DNA of 64,000 bases from Asticcacaulis excentricus (GCF_003966695.1 NZ_AP018828.1:960001-1024000), one strand, 5' to 3'. Numbered from the stretch's first letter, positions 26,720 through 35,551 are shown. Program-made: numbers and translations. Notes: generated by a model from the sequence alone, not told the origin.

Positions 26720-27463
26720 TTACAACCCCCTGAACCACGCCTCCAGATGCGTCAGATCATGACGCATGGCCGCCTCACGCTTCAGCGCCTCGGCGTCTTC
26801 GCCCCAGGTTTCTTTCTGGAAGGTTTCGCCAACACGCGACGCGGCAAAGGCCTCTTCGGCGCTGAGACGGCCCTTGTACAGCGCCAGAGCCAAGGCCACC
26901 GAACCCAGCAGCGGAATGGCCGCCATCAGACCGGCGCGCGCATAGACCGACGCTGTGCTGAGGAGCGTTTTCACGCCTTCGATCGTCGCCACCGGCTGAC
27001 CGCGTGCCATGATCGAGGTCTGCGGCACAAATTCAAGCGCCAGTTCGCTTTTCAGCCAGTCGATAACCGGCCCCCAGGCCGCCTGTTCGCGGGCAATCAG
27101 GGCCTGCGGATAGTCGGACGGGTAGCAGACGAGATCGGTTTCCGCAAAACGCGCCGCTTCGGCCAGCGCGGCGTCTAGGCCACTGTCCATGTGGTCGAGC
27201 GCCGCAAACCCCAGCCGTGTCAGGGGCATGGCTGTGAAATCAACCGTCTCTTCGACCGCTTCCCATTCACGCCCGACCAACGCCGCCAGCGCGAAATTGG
27301 GCAGCACCAGCGTAGCGCCCTTTGGCGTTTTCACCGCACGGCCATCCAGCGTCACGCCGTAGCCCGGTCCGTCGGCCTTGATCTCGACGGTCTTCCAGAA
27401 GCGTTTCGGCTTTGAGCCGATCTGATCACTGCGCTTTGATGGCGCTTCGGCCTTGTAGGTCAT
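26720..27463 (-). CDS. ATP12-family F1-ATPase assembly chaperone
   Basis: A 247-residue ATP12 homologue, which in mitochondria binds the F1 alpha subunit during ATP synthase assembly. Characteristic segments: RFWKTVEIKADGPGYGVTLD, GRAVKTPKGATLVLP, EWEAVEETVDFTAMPLTRL, DLVCYPSDYPQALIAREQAA, and a C-terminal helical domain that includes EEAFAASRVGETFQKETWGED. The start at 27463 is set by AAAGGAG nine bases upstream and the family N-terminus. It ends next to a gap with two possible microproteins. Confidence 0.92.
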   Translation of the reverse strand: MTYKAEAPSKRSDQIGSKPKRFWKTVEIKADGPGYGVTLDGRAVKTPKGATLVLPNFALAALVGREWEAVEETVDFTAMPLTRLGFAALDHMDSGLDAALAEAARFAETDLVCYPSDYPQALIAREQAAWGPVIDWLKSELALEFVPQTSIMARGQPVATIEGVKTLLSTASVYARAGLMAAIPLLGSVALALALYKGRLSAEEAFAASRVGETFQKETWGEDAEALKREAAMRHDLTHLEAWFRGL

Positions 27464-27483
27464 GAATAGCTCTCCTTTATCCC

Positions 27484-27574
27484 TCCCCGGCTGGCTCAAC
27501 GCGCGCAAAGCCCCCCTCCGTCTTTGACGCCTGAGCGGCGTCAAATCCACCTCCCCCGACACGTCGGGAGAGTA
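27484..27574 (-). repeat. GC-rich dispersed hairpin repeat (second family)
   Basis: On the minus strand: a CCCGAC/GTCGGG hairpin, then GGGGAGGTGG, a GACGCC..GGCGTC inverted core and GGAGGGGGG. The outline GGGGAGGTGG...GGAGGGG is the same as at 33738-33790. It contains no gene. Confidence 0.4.
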
Positions 27575-27579
27575 GAACC

Positions 27580-27682
27580 AGAGCGATATGTCGAAAAGTG
27601 TGAGCGGTTTTCGACAACAATATCGCGACAAAACAAAAATTTAGAGTGAGATGATGCTTCCATTCAAAATCATCCCTCTCTA
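27580..27682 (+). repeat. Two-hairpin dispersed repeat (copy 3)
   Basis: AGAGCGATATGTCGAAAAGT opens hairpin 1 (CGATAT...ATATCG, inner GTCGAAAA/TTTTCGAC). The linker CGCGACAAAACAAAAATTTA leads to hairpin 2 (AGAG.GATGAT...ATCATC.CTCT). It lies between atp12 and the phosphatase gene and nearly reaches the phosphatase stop at 27685. Confidence 0.8.
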
Positions 27683-27684
27683 GT

Positions 27685-28353
27685 TTACGTTAGCTCCGGT
27701 ACGAACCGGTCAAGAACCGCCCCCAGTTCGCTGAAATCGTGGACAATGTGGTGCGCGCCGGCGGCCTCAAGCTCATCGACCGTGTGGAAGCCCCACGACA
27801 CGCCGATGGCCTGCACCTGTGCCGAACGCGCCATGCGCATGTCGTGCGTCGCGTCACCAATCATCACCGCCTGATGCGTACCAACACCCAGCGCCGTCAG
27901 ATTGCACTGAAGCATATGCGGGTGCGGTTTGGACGGGCCATCATCGGCGCAGAAGGTGACGTCAAACAGCTCCCCCCAGCCGTGCTTTTCGACGATGCGC
28001 GTCACGCCCCGCCGCGAATTGCCCGTCGCCATACCGATCAGCCAGTTGTCGTTTTTCAGCCGCTCCAGCGTTTCCTGCGCCCCCAGATACAGGGCCTCGC
28101 TAAAGTCCGGATCGGCATGAAAGGTCAGAAAGGCGTTCTGAAACTCGCGCGTATAGGCGGCCACGGTTTCCGGATCGAGGTCCGGGCGCATAGCCTGCAA
28201 CGCTTCGAACAGCGACATACCGACAATGGCGCGCACCTCATCATAGGTGGGCGGGGTGAGGTTCAGCACCTTGGCCGCCTCGACCGCCGCGCGATGGATC
28301 GAGGCGCGGCTGTCGATCAGGGTGCCATCGACATCGAATACAGCGAGTCTCAT
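27685..28353 (-). CDS. HAD-family phosphoglycolate-phosphatase-like hydrolase
   Basis: A 222-residue HAD phosphatase of the Gph/PPase type. HAD motif I is VFDVDGTLID (nucleophile Asp near residue 7), motif II ATGNSRRG, motif III lysine in DGPSKPHPHM, and motif IV GDATHDMRMARSA. A helical cap lies between motifs I and II. Gph enzymes dephosphorylate 2-phosphoglycolate; related branches act on other phosphates, so the substrate is likely, not certain. The ATG at 28353 follows the rluC-like stop by one base (TAAGATG), giving tight translational coupling; the earlier ATG at 28422 would overlap. Confidence 0.88.
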   Translation of the reverse strand: MRLAVFDVDGTLIDSRASIHRAAVEAAKVLNLTPPTYDEVRAIVGMSLFEALQAMRPDLDPETVAAYTREFQNAFLTFHADPDFSEALYLGAQETLERLKNDNWLIGMATGNSRRGVTRIVEKHGWGELFDVTFCADDGPSKPHPHMLQCNLTALGVGTHQAVMIGDATHDMRMARSAQVQAIGVSWGFHTVDELEAAGAHHIVHDFSELGAVLDRFVPELT

Positions 28354-28354
28354 C

Positions 28355-29362
28355 TTACCGTCGGGAGGCGCGGGTGGCTTTGCGGAAGGGTTCGGGGCTG
28401 GCCTCGTGCTCATCGAAACCATAGCGGTCGAACCCGGCCTGAATGACCGGGTCGAGCGGCGCTTCGACGATCAGCGTGCCGTGCGTCGGGTGCGGGATTT
28501 CGATGCGCCTGTGGTGCAACTGAAGCCCCAAACCCTCTGACAGGGCTACGGATTTTTCATCCTTGTACTTGGGATCACCCAGGATGCAGTGCCCGATAGC
28601 CTGCATGTGGGCGCGTAGCTGGTGCGTGCGGCCCGTATGCGGGCGCAGCGCCATCCACGCCAGACGATGCGCGGCACGGGATATGGTCACATACTCGGTT
28701 TCCGCCGCCTCGGCGCCCGGCTCCTTGGGGTCCGCCGGCATGACCATTTCGCGGTCATTGATGCCCTTTTTGACCAGAGGCACGTCGATCACGCCCTCCT
28801 TGGGGTCGGGCGTTCCGGCGACCAGCGCCCAGTAGGTCTTATAGGCCTTGCGCTTGGCAAAGGCCCCGGCCAGACGCGCCGCCGCCGACGGCGACTTACC
28901 CAGCAGCAGCACACCCGACGTGTCGCGGTCGAGACGGTGGACCAGACGCGGCCGCTCCAGCCCCTCGCCCCAGGCCGACAACAGCCGGTCGATATGGTTT
29001 TTCGTCTTGGTGCCGCCCTGCACGGCCAGACCTGAGGGCTTGTTGATGGCAATGACGTCCTCGTCCTCATAGAGGACCAGCGACTTGGCGTAGCGCACCT
29101 CCTGCGGGCTCAACTCGGCGCGCTCGCGCTTTTGCTGTTCCTCGGACGGCGCGTCGGGCAGCGGCGGCACGCGCACGCTCTGACCGGTGCTCAGCCGGGT
29201 ATCGGCCTTGGCGCGCGCGCCATCGACGCGCACCTGCCCCGACCGCAGCAGCTTGTTGAGCTGAATATGGTTGAGGTGCGGCCAGCGCCGCTTGAAAAAC
29301 TTGTCGATACGCACCCCGTCTTCGCCCTCGGCGACATACAGGATCTTCACTTCCCTACTCAT
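28355..29362 (-). CDS. RluC/RluD-family 23S rRNA pseudouridine synthase
   Basis: A 335-residue pseudouridine synthase. An S4 RNA-binding domain occupies residues 17-65 (VRIDKFFKRRWPHLNHIQLN...LLRSGQVRVDG). The catalytic motif is RLVHRLDRDTSGVLLLGKSP with its active-site Asp, followed by RPHTGRTHQLRAHMQAIGHC and GDPKYKD. It modifies uridines in large-subunit rRNA; RluC is the closest named type. Its start overlaps the crcB stop by 4 bases (ATGA), and the phosphatase starts one base after its stop, so crcB, this gene and the phosphatase form one operon. Confidence 0.92.
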   Translation of the reverse strand: MSREVKILYVAEGEDGVRIDKFFKRRWPHLNHIQLNKLLRSGQVRVDGARAKADTRLSTGQSVRVPPLPDAPSEEQQKRERAELSPQEVRYAKSLVLYEDEDVIAINKPSGLAVQGGTKTKNHIDRLLSAWGEGLERPRLVHRLDRDTSGVLLLGKSPSAAARLAGAFAKRKAYKTYWALVAGTPDPKEGVIDVPLVKKGINDREMVMPADPKEPGAEAAETEYVTISRAAHRLAWMALRPHTGRTHQLRAHMQAIGHCILGDPKYKDEKSVALSEGLGLQLHHRRIEIPHPTHGTLIVEAPLDPVIQAGFDRYGFDEHEASPEPFRKATRASRR

Positions 29363-29739
29363 CCGGCCACTTTCCGAAACACAAACAGACCGATCATGAC
29401 GGCCAAAATCGCCAGCGCAGCCGAGGACACGGCATAAAGCCCCGCCAGCCCGTAGTCTCGCCGCTCCAGCATATGCACCACTTCCAGCGAATAGGTGGAA
29501 AAGGTCGTAAACCCGCCCAAAACGCCGACGCCCAGCAGAAGCCTCAGGCGCTCATCGCCCCCCCTGGCCAGCAACCAACCGGCCAGAAGCCCCATCAGGA
29601 GCCCCCCCATCAGATTGGCCACAAAGGTGCCGATGGGCCAGCCAAAGGGCATGGCCGCCGCCGGCCACAGACGGGCCAGTCCATAGCGCGCCGCCGAACC
29701 GAGGGCTCCACCGATCATGACCAGTAACAAATTAGACAT
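29359..29739 (-). CDS. crcB: Fluoride channel CrcB/Fluc
   Basis: A 126-residue four-TM protein that forms a dual-topology dimeric fluoride exporter. The family signatures are GGALGSAARYGLAR at the N-terminus, FVANLMGGLLMGLL in TM2, and GVLGGFTTFSTYSLE in TM3 with the Phe and Thr/Ser residues that line the pore. The ATG at 29739 gives the usual family start; an upstream ATG at 29769 is in frame. No fluoride riboswitch was found upstream. First gene of the crcB-rluC-phosphatase operon. Confidence 0.93.
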   Translation of the reverse strand: MSNLLLVMIGGALGSAARYGLARLWPAAAMPFGWPIGTFVANLMGGLLMGLLAGWLLARGGDERLRLLLGVGVLGGFTTFSTYSLEVVHMLERRDYGLAGLYAVSSAALAILAVMIGLFVFRKVAG

Positions 29740-29821
29740 GTCAGGCCTCATACCCCTCTTGGCCCTCAAATCATAGTGTTTTAAGGAGGGGAGCAGACAA
29801 ATACCAGCAAGGGACTACGCC

Positions 29822-30253
29822 ATGAGCCTGTACGGGGACTACGATCCCAAGAACATCTTCGCCAAGATTCTGGCCGGAGATATCCCCTGCGCCAAGGTCT
29901 ATGAGGACGCGCGGGTCTTAAGCTTCATGGACGCCTTCCCGCAGACGAGGGGCCATACGCTGGTCATCCCCAAGGTGGCGGCGCGCAACCTGTTCGATAT
30001 TTCGTCCGAGCATCTGCAAAACCTCATCCACCACACGCAGCGCATCGGCCGCGCTGTGCGCGACGCGCTGGAGCCGGAGGGCCTGCGCATCGCACAGTTC
30101 AACGGCGAGGTGGGCGGCCAGACGGTGTTCCACCTGCATTTTCACATCATCCCCTGCTACGCCAACGGCGCGATCAAGCATCATGCGTCGGGTCAGATGG
30201 CCGATCTGAAAGATCTTCAGGACATGGCCGCGCGTATCAAGGCGAAGCTGTGA
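29822..30253 (+). CDS. HIT-family hydrolase (HinT-like)
   Basis: A 143-residue histidine-triad protein. Motifs: IFAKILAGDIPCAKVYEDA, VLSFMDAFPQTRGHTLVIPK, and the active-site triad HLHFHIIP near residue 104 (GQTVFHLHFHIIP). HIT proteins hydrolyse AMP-lysine-like or dinucleoside substrates; the cellular role is usually housekeeping. It is divergent from crcB and 82 bases upstream of the phosphatase-like gene, probably in the same transcript. Confidence 0.93.
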   Translation: MSLYGDYDPKNIFAKILAGDIPCAKVYEDARVLSFMDAFPQTRGHTLVIPKVAARNLFDISSEHLQNLIHHTQRIGRAVRDALEPEGLRIAQFNGEVGGQTVFHLHFHIIPCYANGAIKHHASGQMADLKDLQDMAARIKAKL

Positions 30254-30335
30254 TGGTCTTCGGACTTCGCCACGGTCAGCCCGTCCCGGCCGCGCAGCAA
30301 CGGGACAAAAACTAAAGAAACGGATACGCACCCTG

Positions 30336-30962
30336 ATGTTCTTCGTTCTTCGCCATGGCCAAACCGACTGGAACGCCCAGATGCGGCTTCAGGGCTCGAC
30401 CGACATCCCGCTCAACGACACCGGGCGTGAGCAGGCGCGCGTCGCCGCCCGCTTTCTGGCCGATCAGGGCATTACGCGCATTGTCGCCAGCCCGCTGATC
30501 CGCGCCCATGAGACCGCCAATATCGTCGGGCGGGCGCTGGATCTGCCCGTCATCACCGACGGGCGGCTGACCGAGCGGCATTTCGGCATCTTTGAGGGCC
30601 TGACGATTGATGAGGTCGAAGACCACCGACGCGAGATGCGGGCGCACATGAACCCCGACCTCGATATCGATGGCAAGCACTATCCGCACAATGCCGAGCG
30701 CTTACCCGCCGTTATCGAGCGCGTGCGCGCCTCGATCGAAGATCACGCCTCGGGCGAGGCCATCCCCCTCTTCGTCTGCCACGGCATTCCGTTCCGCGCC
30801 ATCGCCCGCGTCTATCTGGGGGAAATGTATTCCAGCCCCAATGCCTGCCCGGTGCGCTATGCGCGTCAGGGCGACGCATGGACCATGACCGGCCTCGACC
30901 CCGACAATCAGCCGTTGCACGGCGCCTTCTTCAAAGGCCCGACGACCATGGGCCGCATCTGA
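30336..30962 (+). CDS. Histidine phosphatase family protein (phosphoglycerate-mutase-like)
   Basis: A 208-residue protein of the phosphoglycerate mutase superfamily. The phospho-histidine motif is FVLRHGQTDWNAQMRLQGS at residues 3-21, with a second basic region SPLIRAHETANIV, the acid RLTERHFGIFEG, and the second active-site histidine in VCHGIPFRAIARV. These residues indicate a working phosphatase; the substrate is not readable. It lies downstream of the HIT gene on the same strand. Confidence 0.9.
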   Translation: MFFVLRHGQTDWNAQMRLQGSTDIPLNDTGREQARVAARFLADQGITRIVASPLIRAHETANIVGRALDLPVITDGRLTERHFGIFEGLTIDEVEDHRREMRAHMNPDLDIDGKHYPHNAERLPAVIERVRASIEDHASGEAIPLFVCHGIPFRAIARVYLGEMYSSPNACPVRYARQGDAWTMTGLDPDNQPLHGAFFKGPTTMGRI

Positions 30963-31137
30963 CATTATTCGTAACAATGTTAGCAGCATTGTCACAATAA
31001 TCGCGTTTCATCTGTGAACGGACAAAAGTATATATCAAGTATATTTTTTCACCTGTTAAACCGAAATTCAGACACCTTGTCTATTATCTGACAAAAGGCG
31101 CACAGACGGCGCGAATGTTGGGTTTTGTGAAGGTTTT

Positions 31138-33282
31138 ATGACAAACTGGACCTCGGTTATGCAGAAAGCAGCAAACGTTTCGGATATTACGGACACCGTA
31201 GACCCCGTATTTCCGCAGACGACCAATTCGCAAATCTACGATACCTTCCGCGACAATTCTGAACTGCTGGTGCTGGCCGTAATCGATACCTGCGGGCGCG
31301 TCCTGGGCCTGATCGAACGCCACAGCTTCAATCTCAAAATGGCTTCCGAATACGGTCGCGCCCTGTTCGGCAACAAGTCGGTGACCACCATGATGGACAC
31401 CCGCCCGCTGACCGTCGAAGCCGAGACCCCGCTGCGCGACTTCATGCAGGCAACCCTGGCCGAACGCGCCTCGGAGCTGCTGCGCGGCTTTATCGTCACG
31501 CGCGACGGGGCCTATGCCGGGGTCGGCACCACCCTGTCGATCCTGAAGGCGATGAATGACGACCTTCAGGACAGTCTGCTGCAACAGCGCGAAATGGTGA
31601 CCGATCTGATCCGCCTCAGCGCCGAGTCGCAGCGTCATCAGTCCTTCCTCAACACCATTATCGACAATATTCCGGCCATGGTGCTGGTCAAGGACGCCCA
31701 TTCGCGCGTCAGGCTGATCAATCCCGCCGGCGAGGACATGCTGGGCGTCAAGCGCAGCGACGTGGTCGGCAAGACCAGCCACGACATCTTCCCGGCCGAG
31801 CAGGCCGACACCCTCACGCGCTCCGACCGCCGCGTTCTGGCCAGCGGCGAAACGGTGATGATCGAAGAGGAAGCCATCTATAATGGCGAGCGCCAGCGCA
31901 CGGTGCAGCTCAAAAAGACCATCCTGCGCGGCCCGGATGGCGCCCCGGACAGCATACTGACGCTGGGCATCGACCTGACCGAGCAGAAGGCCGCCGAGGC
32001 GCGCATCGCGCAACTGGCGCACTATGATCCGCTGACCGGTCTGGGCAACCGCACCCTCTATACCCATGAGATCGAGCAGGCCCTCAGCCGTGTGCAGCGC
32101 CACGGCCACCACCTCGCGCTGCATTGTCTGGACCTCGACCGCTTCAAGACGGTCAACGATTCCTTTGGCCATTTGGCGGGCGACGCCCTGTTGCGTCAGG
32201 TGGGCGAACGCCTGCGACTGTGCGTGCGCAAGGGCGACTTCATCGCGCGCATGGGTGGCGACGAATTTGCCATTATCCAGAATATCGAGCGCCCCGAAGA
32301 CGCGCGCTGCCTGGCCGAGCGCGTCATTGAGGTCATGAAATCGCCGTTCGATATCAACGGCATCCGCCTCGAAGCCGGGGTCAGCGTCGGTATCGCGCTC
32401 GCCCCCGAAGACGCCGCCGACGCCAATAACCTTTTGTCGCGCGCCGATCTGGCCCTTTATCGCGTCAAGTCCGAAGGCCGCAACGGCTGGTGCTTCTATC
32501 ACGCCGAAATGGACGCCGTAGTGCAGCAGCGCCTCGAAATGGAGCACGAACTGCGCACGGCCCTGAGCGAGCAGCAATTCCAGTTGCACTTCCAGCCCCT
32601 GCTCAATCTCGACAGCGGCGAGGTGGTGTCGTTCGAGGCGCTCCTGCGCTGGCATCACCCCCACCGCGGCATGGTTTCGCCGGGTGAGTTCATACCGGTG
32701 GCCGAAGACAGCGGCCTGATCGGCCCCATCGGTGACTGGGTGCTGCGCGAAGCCTGCCGTCAGGCGGCCCAGTGGCCCACGCCGTGGCGCATCGCCGTCA
32801 ATATCTCACCGCTGCAATTCCGCGATGGGTCTTTGCCGCGGCTGGTCAGGGACGCCCTGAAAGCCTCAGGCCTCGACCCGCGTCGTCTGGAGCTGGAAAT
32901 CACCGAAAGCGTGCTGCTGGCCGACGAAAAGCACAATCTCAAAATCCTCAATACGGTGCGCGATATGGGCGTGCGTATCGCCATGGACGATTTCGGCACC
33001 GGCTATTCCTCGCTCAGCTATCTGCGCGCCTTCCCCTTCGACAAGATCAAGATTGATCAGTCCTTCGTGCGCGACCTGCCGCACGATCAGAACGCCCTGT
33101 CGATCATCCGCGCCATCTCCGACATGGCCGAGGCGTTAGGCGTACACATCACCGCCGAAGGGGTCGAAACCGAAGCCCAGATGGAAGCGCTGAAAGCCAT
33201 GAACTGCCGCGAGGCGCAGGGCTATCTGATCGGCCGCCCCGCCGCCGCCATCGAAGCCTATGCCGCCGTGAAGGTGGCCTGA
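31138..33282 (+). CDS. PAS-GGDEF-EAL c-di-GMP protein with CBS-like N-terminus
   Basis: A 714-residue soluble protein. Residues about 25-145 look like a CBS pair (LLVLAVIDTCGRVLGLIERH, then VTTMMDTRPLTVEAETPLRD and GFIVTRDGAYAGVG). A PAS domain (about 170-285, IIDNIPAMVLVKDAHSRVRL) follows. The GGDEF domain has an intact GGDEF site and an RKGD I-site five residues before it. The EAL domain has EALLRW, VNISPLQFR, ELEITES, DDFGTGYSSL, KIDQSFVRD and AEGVETEAQ, so both synthesis and hydrolysis of c-di-GMP are possible. No transmembrane segment is seen. It is monocistronic and ends at a 13-bp hairpin. It may act in the motile-to-sessile switch together with pleD and the holdfast genes. Confidence 0.93.
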   Translation: MTNWTSVMQKAANVSDITDTVDPVFPQTTNSQIYDTFRDNSELLVLAVIDTCGRVLGLIERHSFNLKMASEYGRALFGNKSVTTMMDTRPLTVEAETPLRDFMQATLAERASELLRGFIVTRDGAYAGVGTTLSILKAMNDDLQDSLLQQREMVTDLIRLSAESQRHQSFLNTIIDNIPAMVLVKDAHSRVRLINPAGEDMLGVKRSDVVGKTSHDIFPAEQADTLTRSDRRVLASGETVMIEEEAIYNGERQRTVQLKKTILRGPDGAPDSILTLGIDLTEQKAAEARIAQLAHYDPLTGLGNRTLYTHEIEQALSRVQRHGHHLALHCLDLDRFKTVNDSFGHLAGDALLRQVGERLRLCVRKGDFIARMGGDEFAIIQNIERPEDARCLAERVIEVMKSPFDINGIRLEAGVSVGIALAPEDAADANNLLSRADLALYRVKSEGRNGWCFYHAEMDAVVQQRLEMEHELRTALSEQQFQLHFQPLLNLDSGEVVSFEALLRWHHPHRGMVSPGEFIPVAEDSGLIGPIGDWVLREACRQAAQWPTPWRIAVNISPLQFRDGSLPRLVRDALKASGLDPRRLELEITESVLLADEKHNLKILNTVRDMGVRIAMDDFGTGYSSLSYLRAFPFDKIKIDQSFVRDLPHDQNALSIIRAISDMAEALGVHITAEGVETEAQMEALKAMNCREAQGYLIGRPAAAIEAYAAVKVA

Positions 33283-33293
33283 GCGCGCGCCTT

Positions 33294-33336
33294 TCGAGAC
33301 GGTCTCGTGTCTCTGATACATAAGAGACCGTCTCGA
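33294..33336 (+). terminator. Inverted repeat after the GGDEF-EAL gene
   Basis: A perfect 13-bp inverted repeat TCGAGACGGTCTC / GAGACCGTCTCGA with a 17-base loop, then CTTT. The arms contain GAGACGGTCTC, so each arm is also nearly palindromic. The position suggests a terminator. Confidence 0.55.
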
Positions 33337-33488
33337 CTTTCAACGGCCGGATGCGCTTCAGCATCTTCGGCCGCTGGTATAACGTCTTTATTTTTAAGAA
33401 GCCAAGCGGACATTCAAACCTGAGCCGCACCCGGACATGATGTTTCCATACCGAGGGAACTAACCCTCACGCTGAAAAGGAAACCCGC

Positions 33489-33677
33489 ATGTCCCTTCTG
33501 TCTCTGGTCGCCATCCTGATCGTCGTCGGTGTGCTGTTGTGGCTGGTCAACACCTACATCCCGATGGACCCCAAGATCAAAAACATCCTCAACGCCGTGG
33601 TGGTGATCGGCGTGGTGATCTGGCTGCTTCAGGTATTCGGTCTGCTGGGCTCGCTCAGCACTATCCGTGTAGGCTAG
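33489..33677 (+). CDS. Small two-TM membrane protein (Thivi_2564-like)
   Basis: A 62-residue protein with two hydrophobic helices (LLSLVAILIVVGVLLWLV and LNAVVVIGVVIWLLQVFGLL) joined by NTYIPMDPKIKNI. The layout and the NxYIPMDxxIKxILN linker are those of the widespread Thivi_2564-type small membrane protein family of unknown function. AAAAGGA lies 8 bases before the ATG. A GCAGGGCC/GGCCCTGC hairpin starts at the stop codon. Confidence 0.85.
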   Translation: MSLLSLVAILIVVGVLLWLVNTYIPMDPKIKNILNAVVVIGVVIWLLQVFGLLGSLSTIRVG

Positions 33678-33790
33678 CAGGGCCACAGGCCCTGCACCCG
33701 TAACGGGGAGCAGAAGGTTCCGGCTGCGCTCTATTCTCCTCCCCATTCCATGGGGAGGTGGCAGTGAGCGCAAGCGAACTGAAGGAGGGG
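33677..33790 (+). repeat. Hairpin and GC-rich dispersed repeat
   Basis: GCAGGGCC/GGCCCTGC (33677-33695), then CCTCCCCAT/ATGGGGAGG (33738-33758) followed by GGTGG, GAGCGCAAGCGAACTGAAGG and GGGG. The second part shares its outline with the repeat at 27.5 kb. Confidence 0.4.
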
Positions 33791-33808
33791 TATGCCCCTG
33801 CCCCCCCC

Positions 33809-34162
33809 TCACGCTGCCGGTTCCCACAACTCGATCGCATTACCCTCCGGATCGTGGATACGCGCAAAGCGCCCCACCCCCGGCATATCCCAGTCCGGCT
33901 GAGTGATCACCTCGATCCCCGCCGCGCGAAGGGCCGCACACAGATCATCCAGCCCTTCGACCCGCAGATTGAGCATCCACTGACGATCCGCCGCGAAATA
34001 GTCGGTATCCGCCGCAAAGGGCGAAAAGACGCTCGGCCCGGCCTGCGTATCCCAATGGCCATAGGGCCCGGCCCCTACGCCCAGATGCTCGGCATACCAC
34101 GCCGCCAGGGCCTTCGGGTCTTTGGCCCGGAAGAAGAAACCGCCGATTCCCGTCACACCCAT
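33809..34162 (-). CDS. VOC (glyoxalase/bleomycin resistance) family protein
   Basis: A 117-residue single vicinal-oxygen-chelate protein. Motifs: GIGGFFFRAKDPKALAAWYA, HLGVGAGPYGHWDTQ, and the C-terminal FARIHDPEGNAIELWEP, whose Glu is a usual metal ligand. Such small VOC proteins bind metals or small molecules; the substrate is unknown. It is downstream of the LLM oxidoreductase on the same strand, 54 bases apart, so co-transcription is possible. Confidence 0.88.
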   Translation of the reverse strand: MGVTGIGGFFFRAKDPKALAAWYAEHLGVGAGPYGHWDTQAGPSVFSPFAADTDYFAADRQWMLNLRVEGLDDLCAALRAAGIEVITQPDWDMPGVGRFARIHDPEGNAIELWEPAA

Positions 34163-34216
34163 AGCTACCTCCTGTCTATGGGTTAAGGCGTATCAGGCCG
34201 TCAGGCTGTGCACAAG

Positions 34217-35209
34217 CTAAGCCGCACGCTGCATCAGCGACGACTGGCTGAAGATCTCGACCGAGCGCAGGCGCGCCTCGACATCGTGGATGGGCATGGA
34301 GATGATCAGTTCATCCGCTTCGGTCGCTGCCAGAAAGTTCTCCAGCTTGCGCTCTATGGTCTGCGGTGAGCCGACCACCGCATATTGCAGCATATGATCG
34401 ACCATCTGCGTCTCTTCGGGGCTGAGCTGGAGCCCGCGCACCGGTGCCGGAAACGGCTTGCGCTCATTGCGCCGCAGCGCCGCGAAGGCCTGCCGCATCG
34501 AGGTGAATAGATAGTGCGCCTCTTCGTCCGTATCGGCCGCCACGCCCATAATGCCGACCATGGCCTTTGGCTGCGGATGATCGGCCGAGGGCCGGTACTG
34601 CTGACGATAAAGACGCAGCGCCTGATGCAGCAAATCCGGCGCAAAGTGCGAGGCAAAGGCATAGGGCAGGCCCATCTGCGCCGCCAGTTGCGCGCCATAG
34701 GTGCTCGACCCCAGGACCCAGATCGGCACCTTGGCGCCAAAGCCCGGCACGGCCAGTATTGGCTCTGAGCCGTCCGGATCGTCCATCAGCCGGCGCAGCT
34801 CCGCCACATCATGGGGGAAGCTGTCCACCCCACTGTCCATGTTTCGCCGCAGCGCCCGCACCGTGCGCATATCCGTACCCGGCGCGCGCCCCAGCCCCAG
34901 ATCGACCCGCCCCGGAAACAGCGCCTCCAGCGTACCAAACTGCTCGGCAATCACCAGCGGCGCATGATTTGGCAGCATGATACCGCCCGAACCGATGCGA
35001 ATGGTCGAGGTATGGTGCCCGACATGCGCAATCGCCACCGCCGTCGCCGAAGACGCGACGCCCGGCATCCCGTGATGCTCGGCCAGCCAGTAGCGATGAT
35101 AGCCCAGCGCCTCAGCTTGACGCGCCATACGCGCCGTATTGGCAAAGGCGTCGGCGACGCGGCTCCCCTCCCCGACCTGCGACAAATCCAGAATGGAAAA
35201 GGGGATCAT
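34217..35209 (-). CDS. LLM-class flavin-dependent oxidoreductase
   Basis: A 330-residue luciferase-like monooxygenase-fold protein. It begins [20 protein letters not shown], as in the MsnO8-like LLM subfamily, followed by [55 protein letters not shown] and a C-terminal [16 protein letters not shown]. These enzymes use reduced flavin; no specific substrate can be named. The ATG at 35209 has GAGG six bases upstream and replaces a GTG 12 bases earlier. Confidence 0.9.
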   Translation of the reverse strand: MIPFSILDLSQVGEGSRVADAFANTARMARQAEALGYHRYWLAEHHGMPGVASSATAVAIAHVGHHTSTIRIGSGGIMLPNHAPLVIAEQFGTLEALFPGRVDLGLGRAPGTDMRTVRALRRNMDSGVDSFPHDVAELRRLMDDPDGSEPILAVPGFGAKVPIWVLGSSTYGAQLAAQMGLPYAFASHFAPDLLHQALRLYRQQYRPSADHPQPKAMVGIMGVAADTDEEAHYLFTSMRQAFAALRRNERKPFPAPVRGLQLSPEETQMVDHMLQYAVVGSPQTIERKLENFLAATEADELIISMPIHDVEARLRSVEIFSQSSLMQRAA

Positions 35210-35376
35210 ATAATACCTCACGAAGTATGCTGAGGGCTTATGTAGGCGATCCGGTTACGATTACCAGAGGCGGCGATAGTGAGTCGTATGTCGCAGGCGA
35301 CATAAAACGCCTGCGCCGTGTAACAAAAAAATGACTACCCGCTGAGGCGAGCCCTCTGGACGGCCCACGCAACTTA

Positions 35377-35390
35377 TGACAACACTGTCA
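35377..35390. promoter_or_regulatory. Second copy of the LacI-like operator
   Basis: TGACAACACTGTCA, with the same outer half-sites and flanks (TTATGACA...TGTCAA) as the palindrome at 26615. It lies 36 bases before the ATG of a 29-codon ORF. Confidence 0.45.
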
Positions 35391-35425
35391 AAATAATAAG
35401 AAAGTACAGGTAAGTGGAAAGCGTA

Positions 35426-35515
35426 ATGATAACTCTCATCGTGGCCGGCATCGGCCTTTACGGCGCAGCCGTCGTCTTCTCGGTCATCGCCAGTGAATTC
35501 TGGGGACATAATTGA
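35426..35515 (+). CDS. Possible 29-residue membrane microprotein
   Basis: ATG at 35426, TGA at 35513-35515. The product begins MITLIVAGIGLYGAAVVFSV and ends SEFWGHN, a single hydrophobic helix with a polar end. GGAAAG lies 8 bases before the ATG. The upstream palindrome matches the one before the two 24-codon ORFs at 26.5 kb. No family is recognised. Confidence 0.4.
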   Translation: MITLIVAGIGLYGAAVVFSVIASEFWGHN

Positions 35516-35551
35516 CATGGGCGTCAGTTATCAGAATTTGCCCCGGCATAA

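Noticed and set aside
29740-29821. Fluoride riboswitch before crcB
   Set aside because: I looked for the crcB-motif pseudoknot and conserved core and did not see it in the 82-base gap.
31084-32664. 526-codon open frame antisense to the GGDEF-EAL gene
   Set aside because: Shadow frame; no protein-like motifs, and the plus strand encodes intact catalytic motifs.
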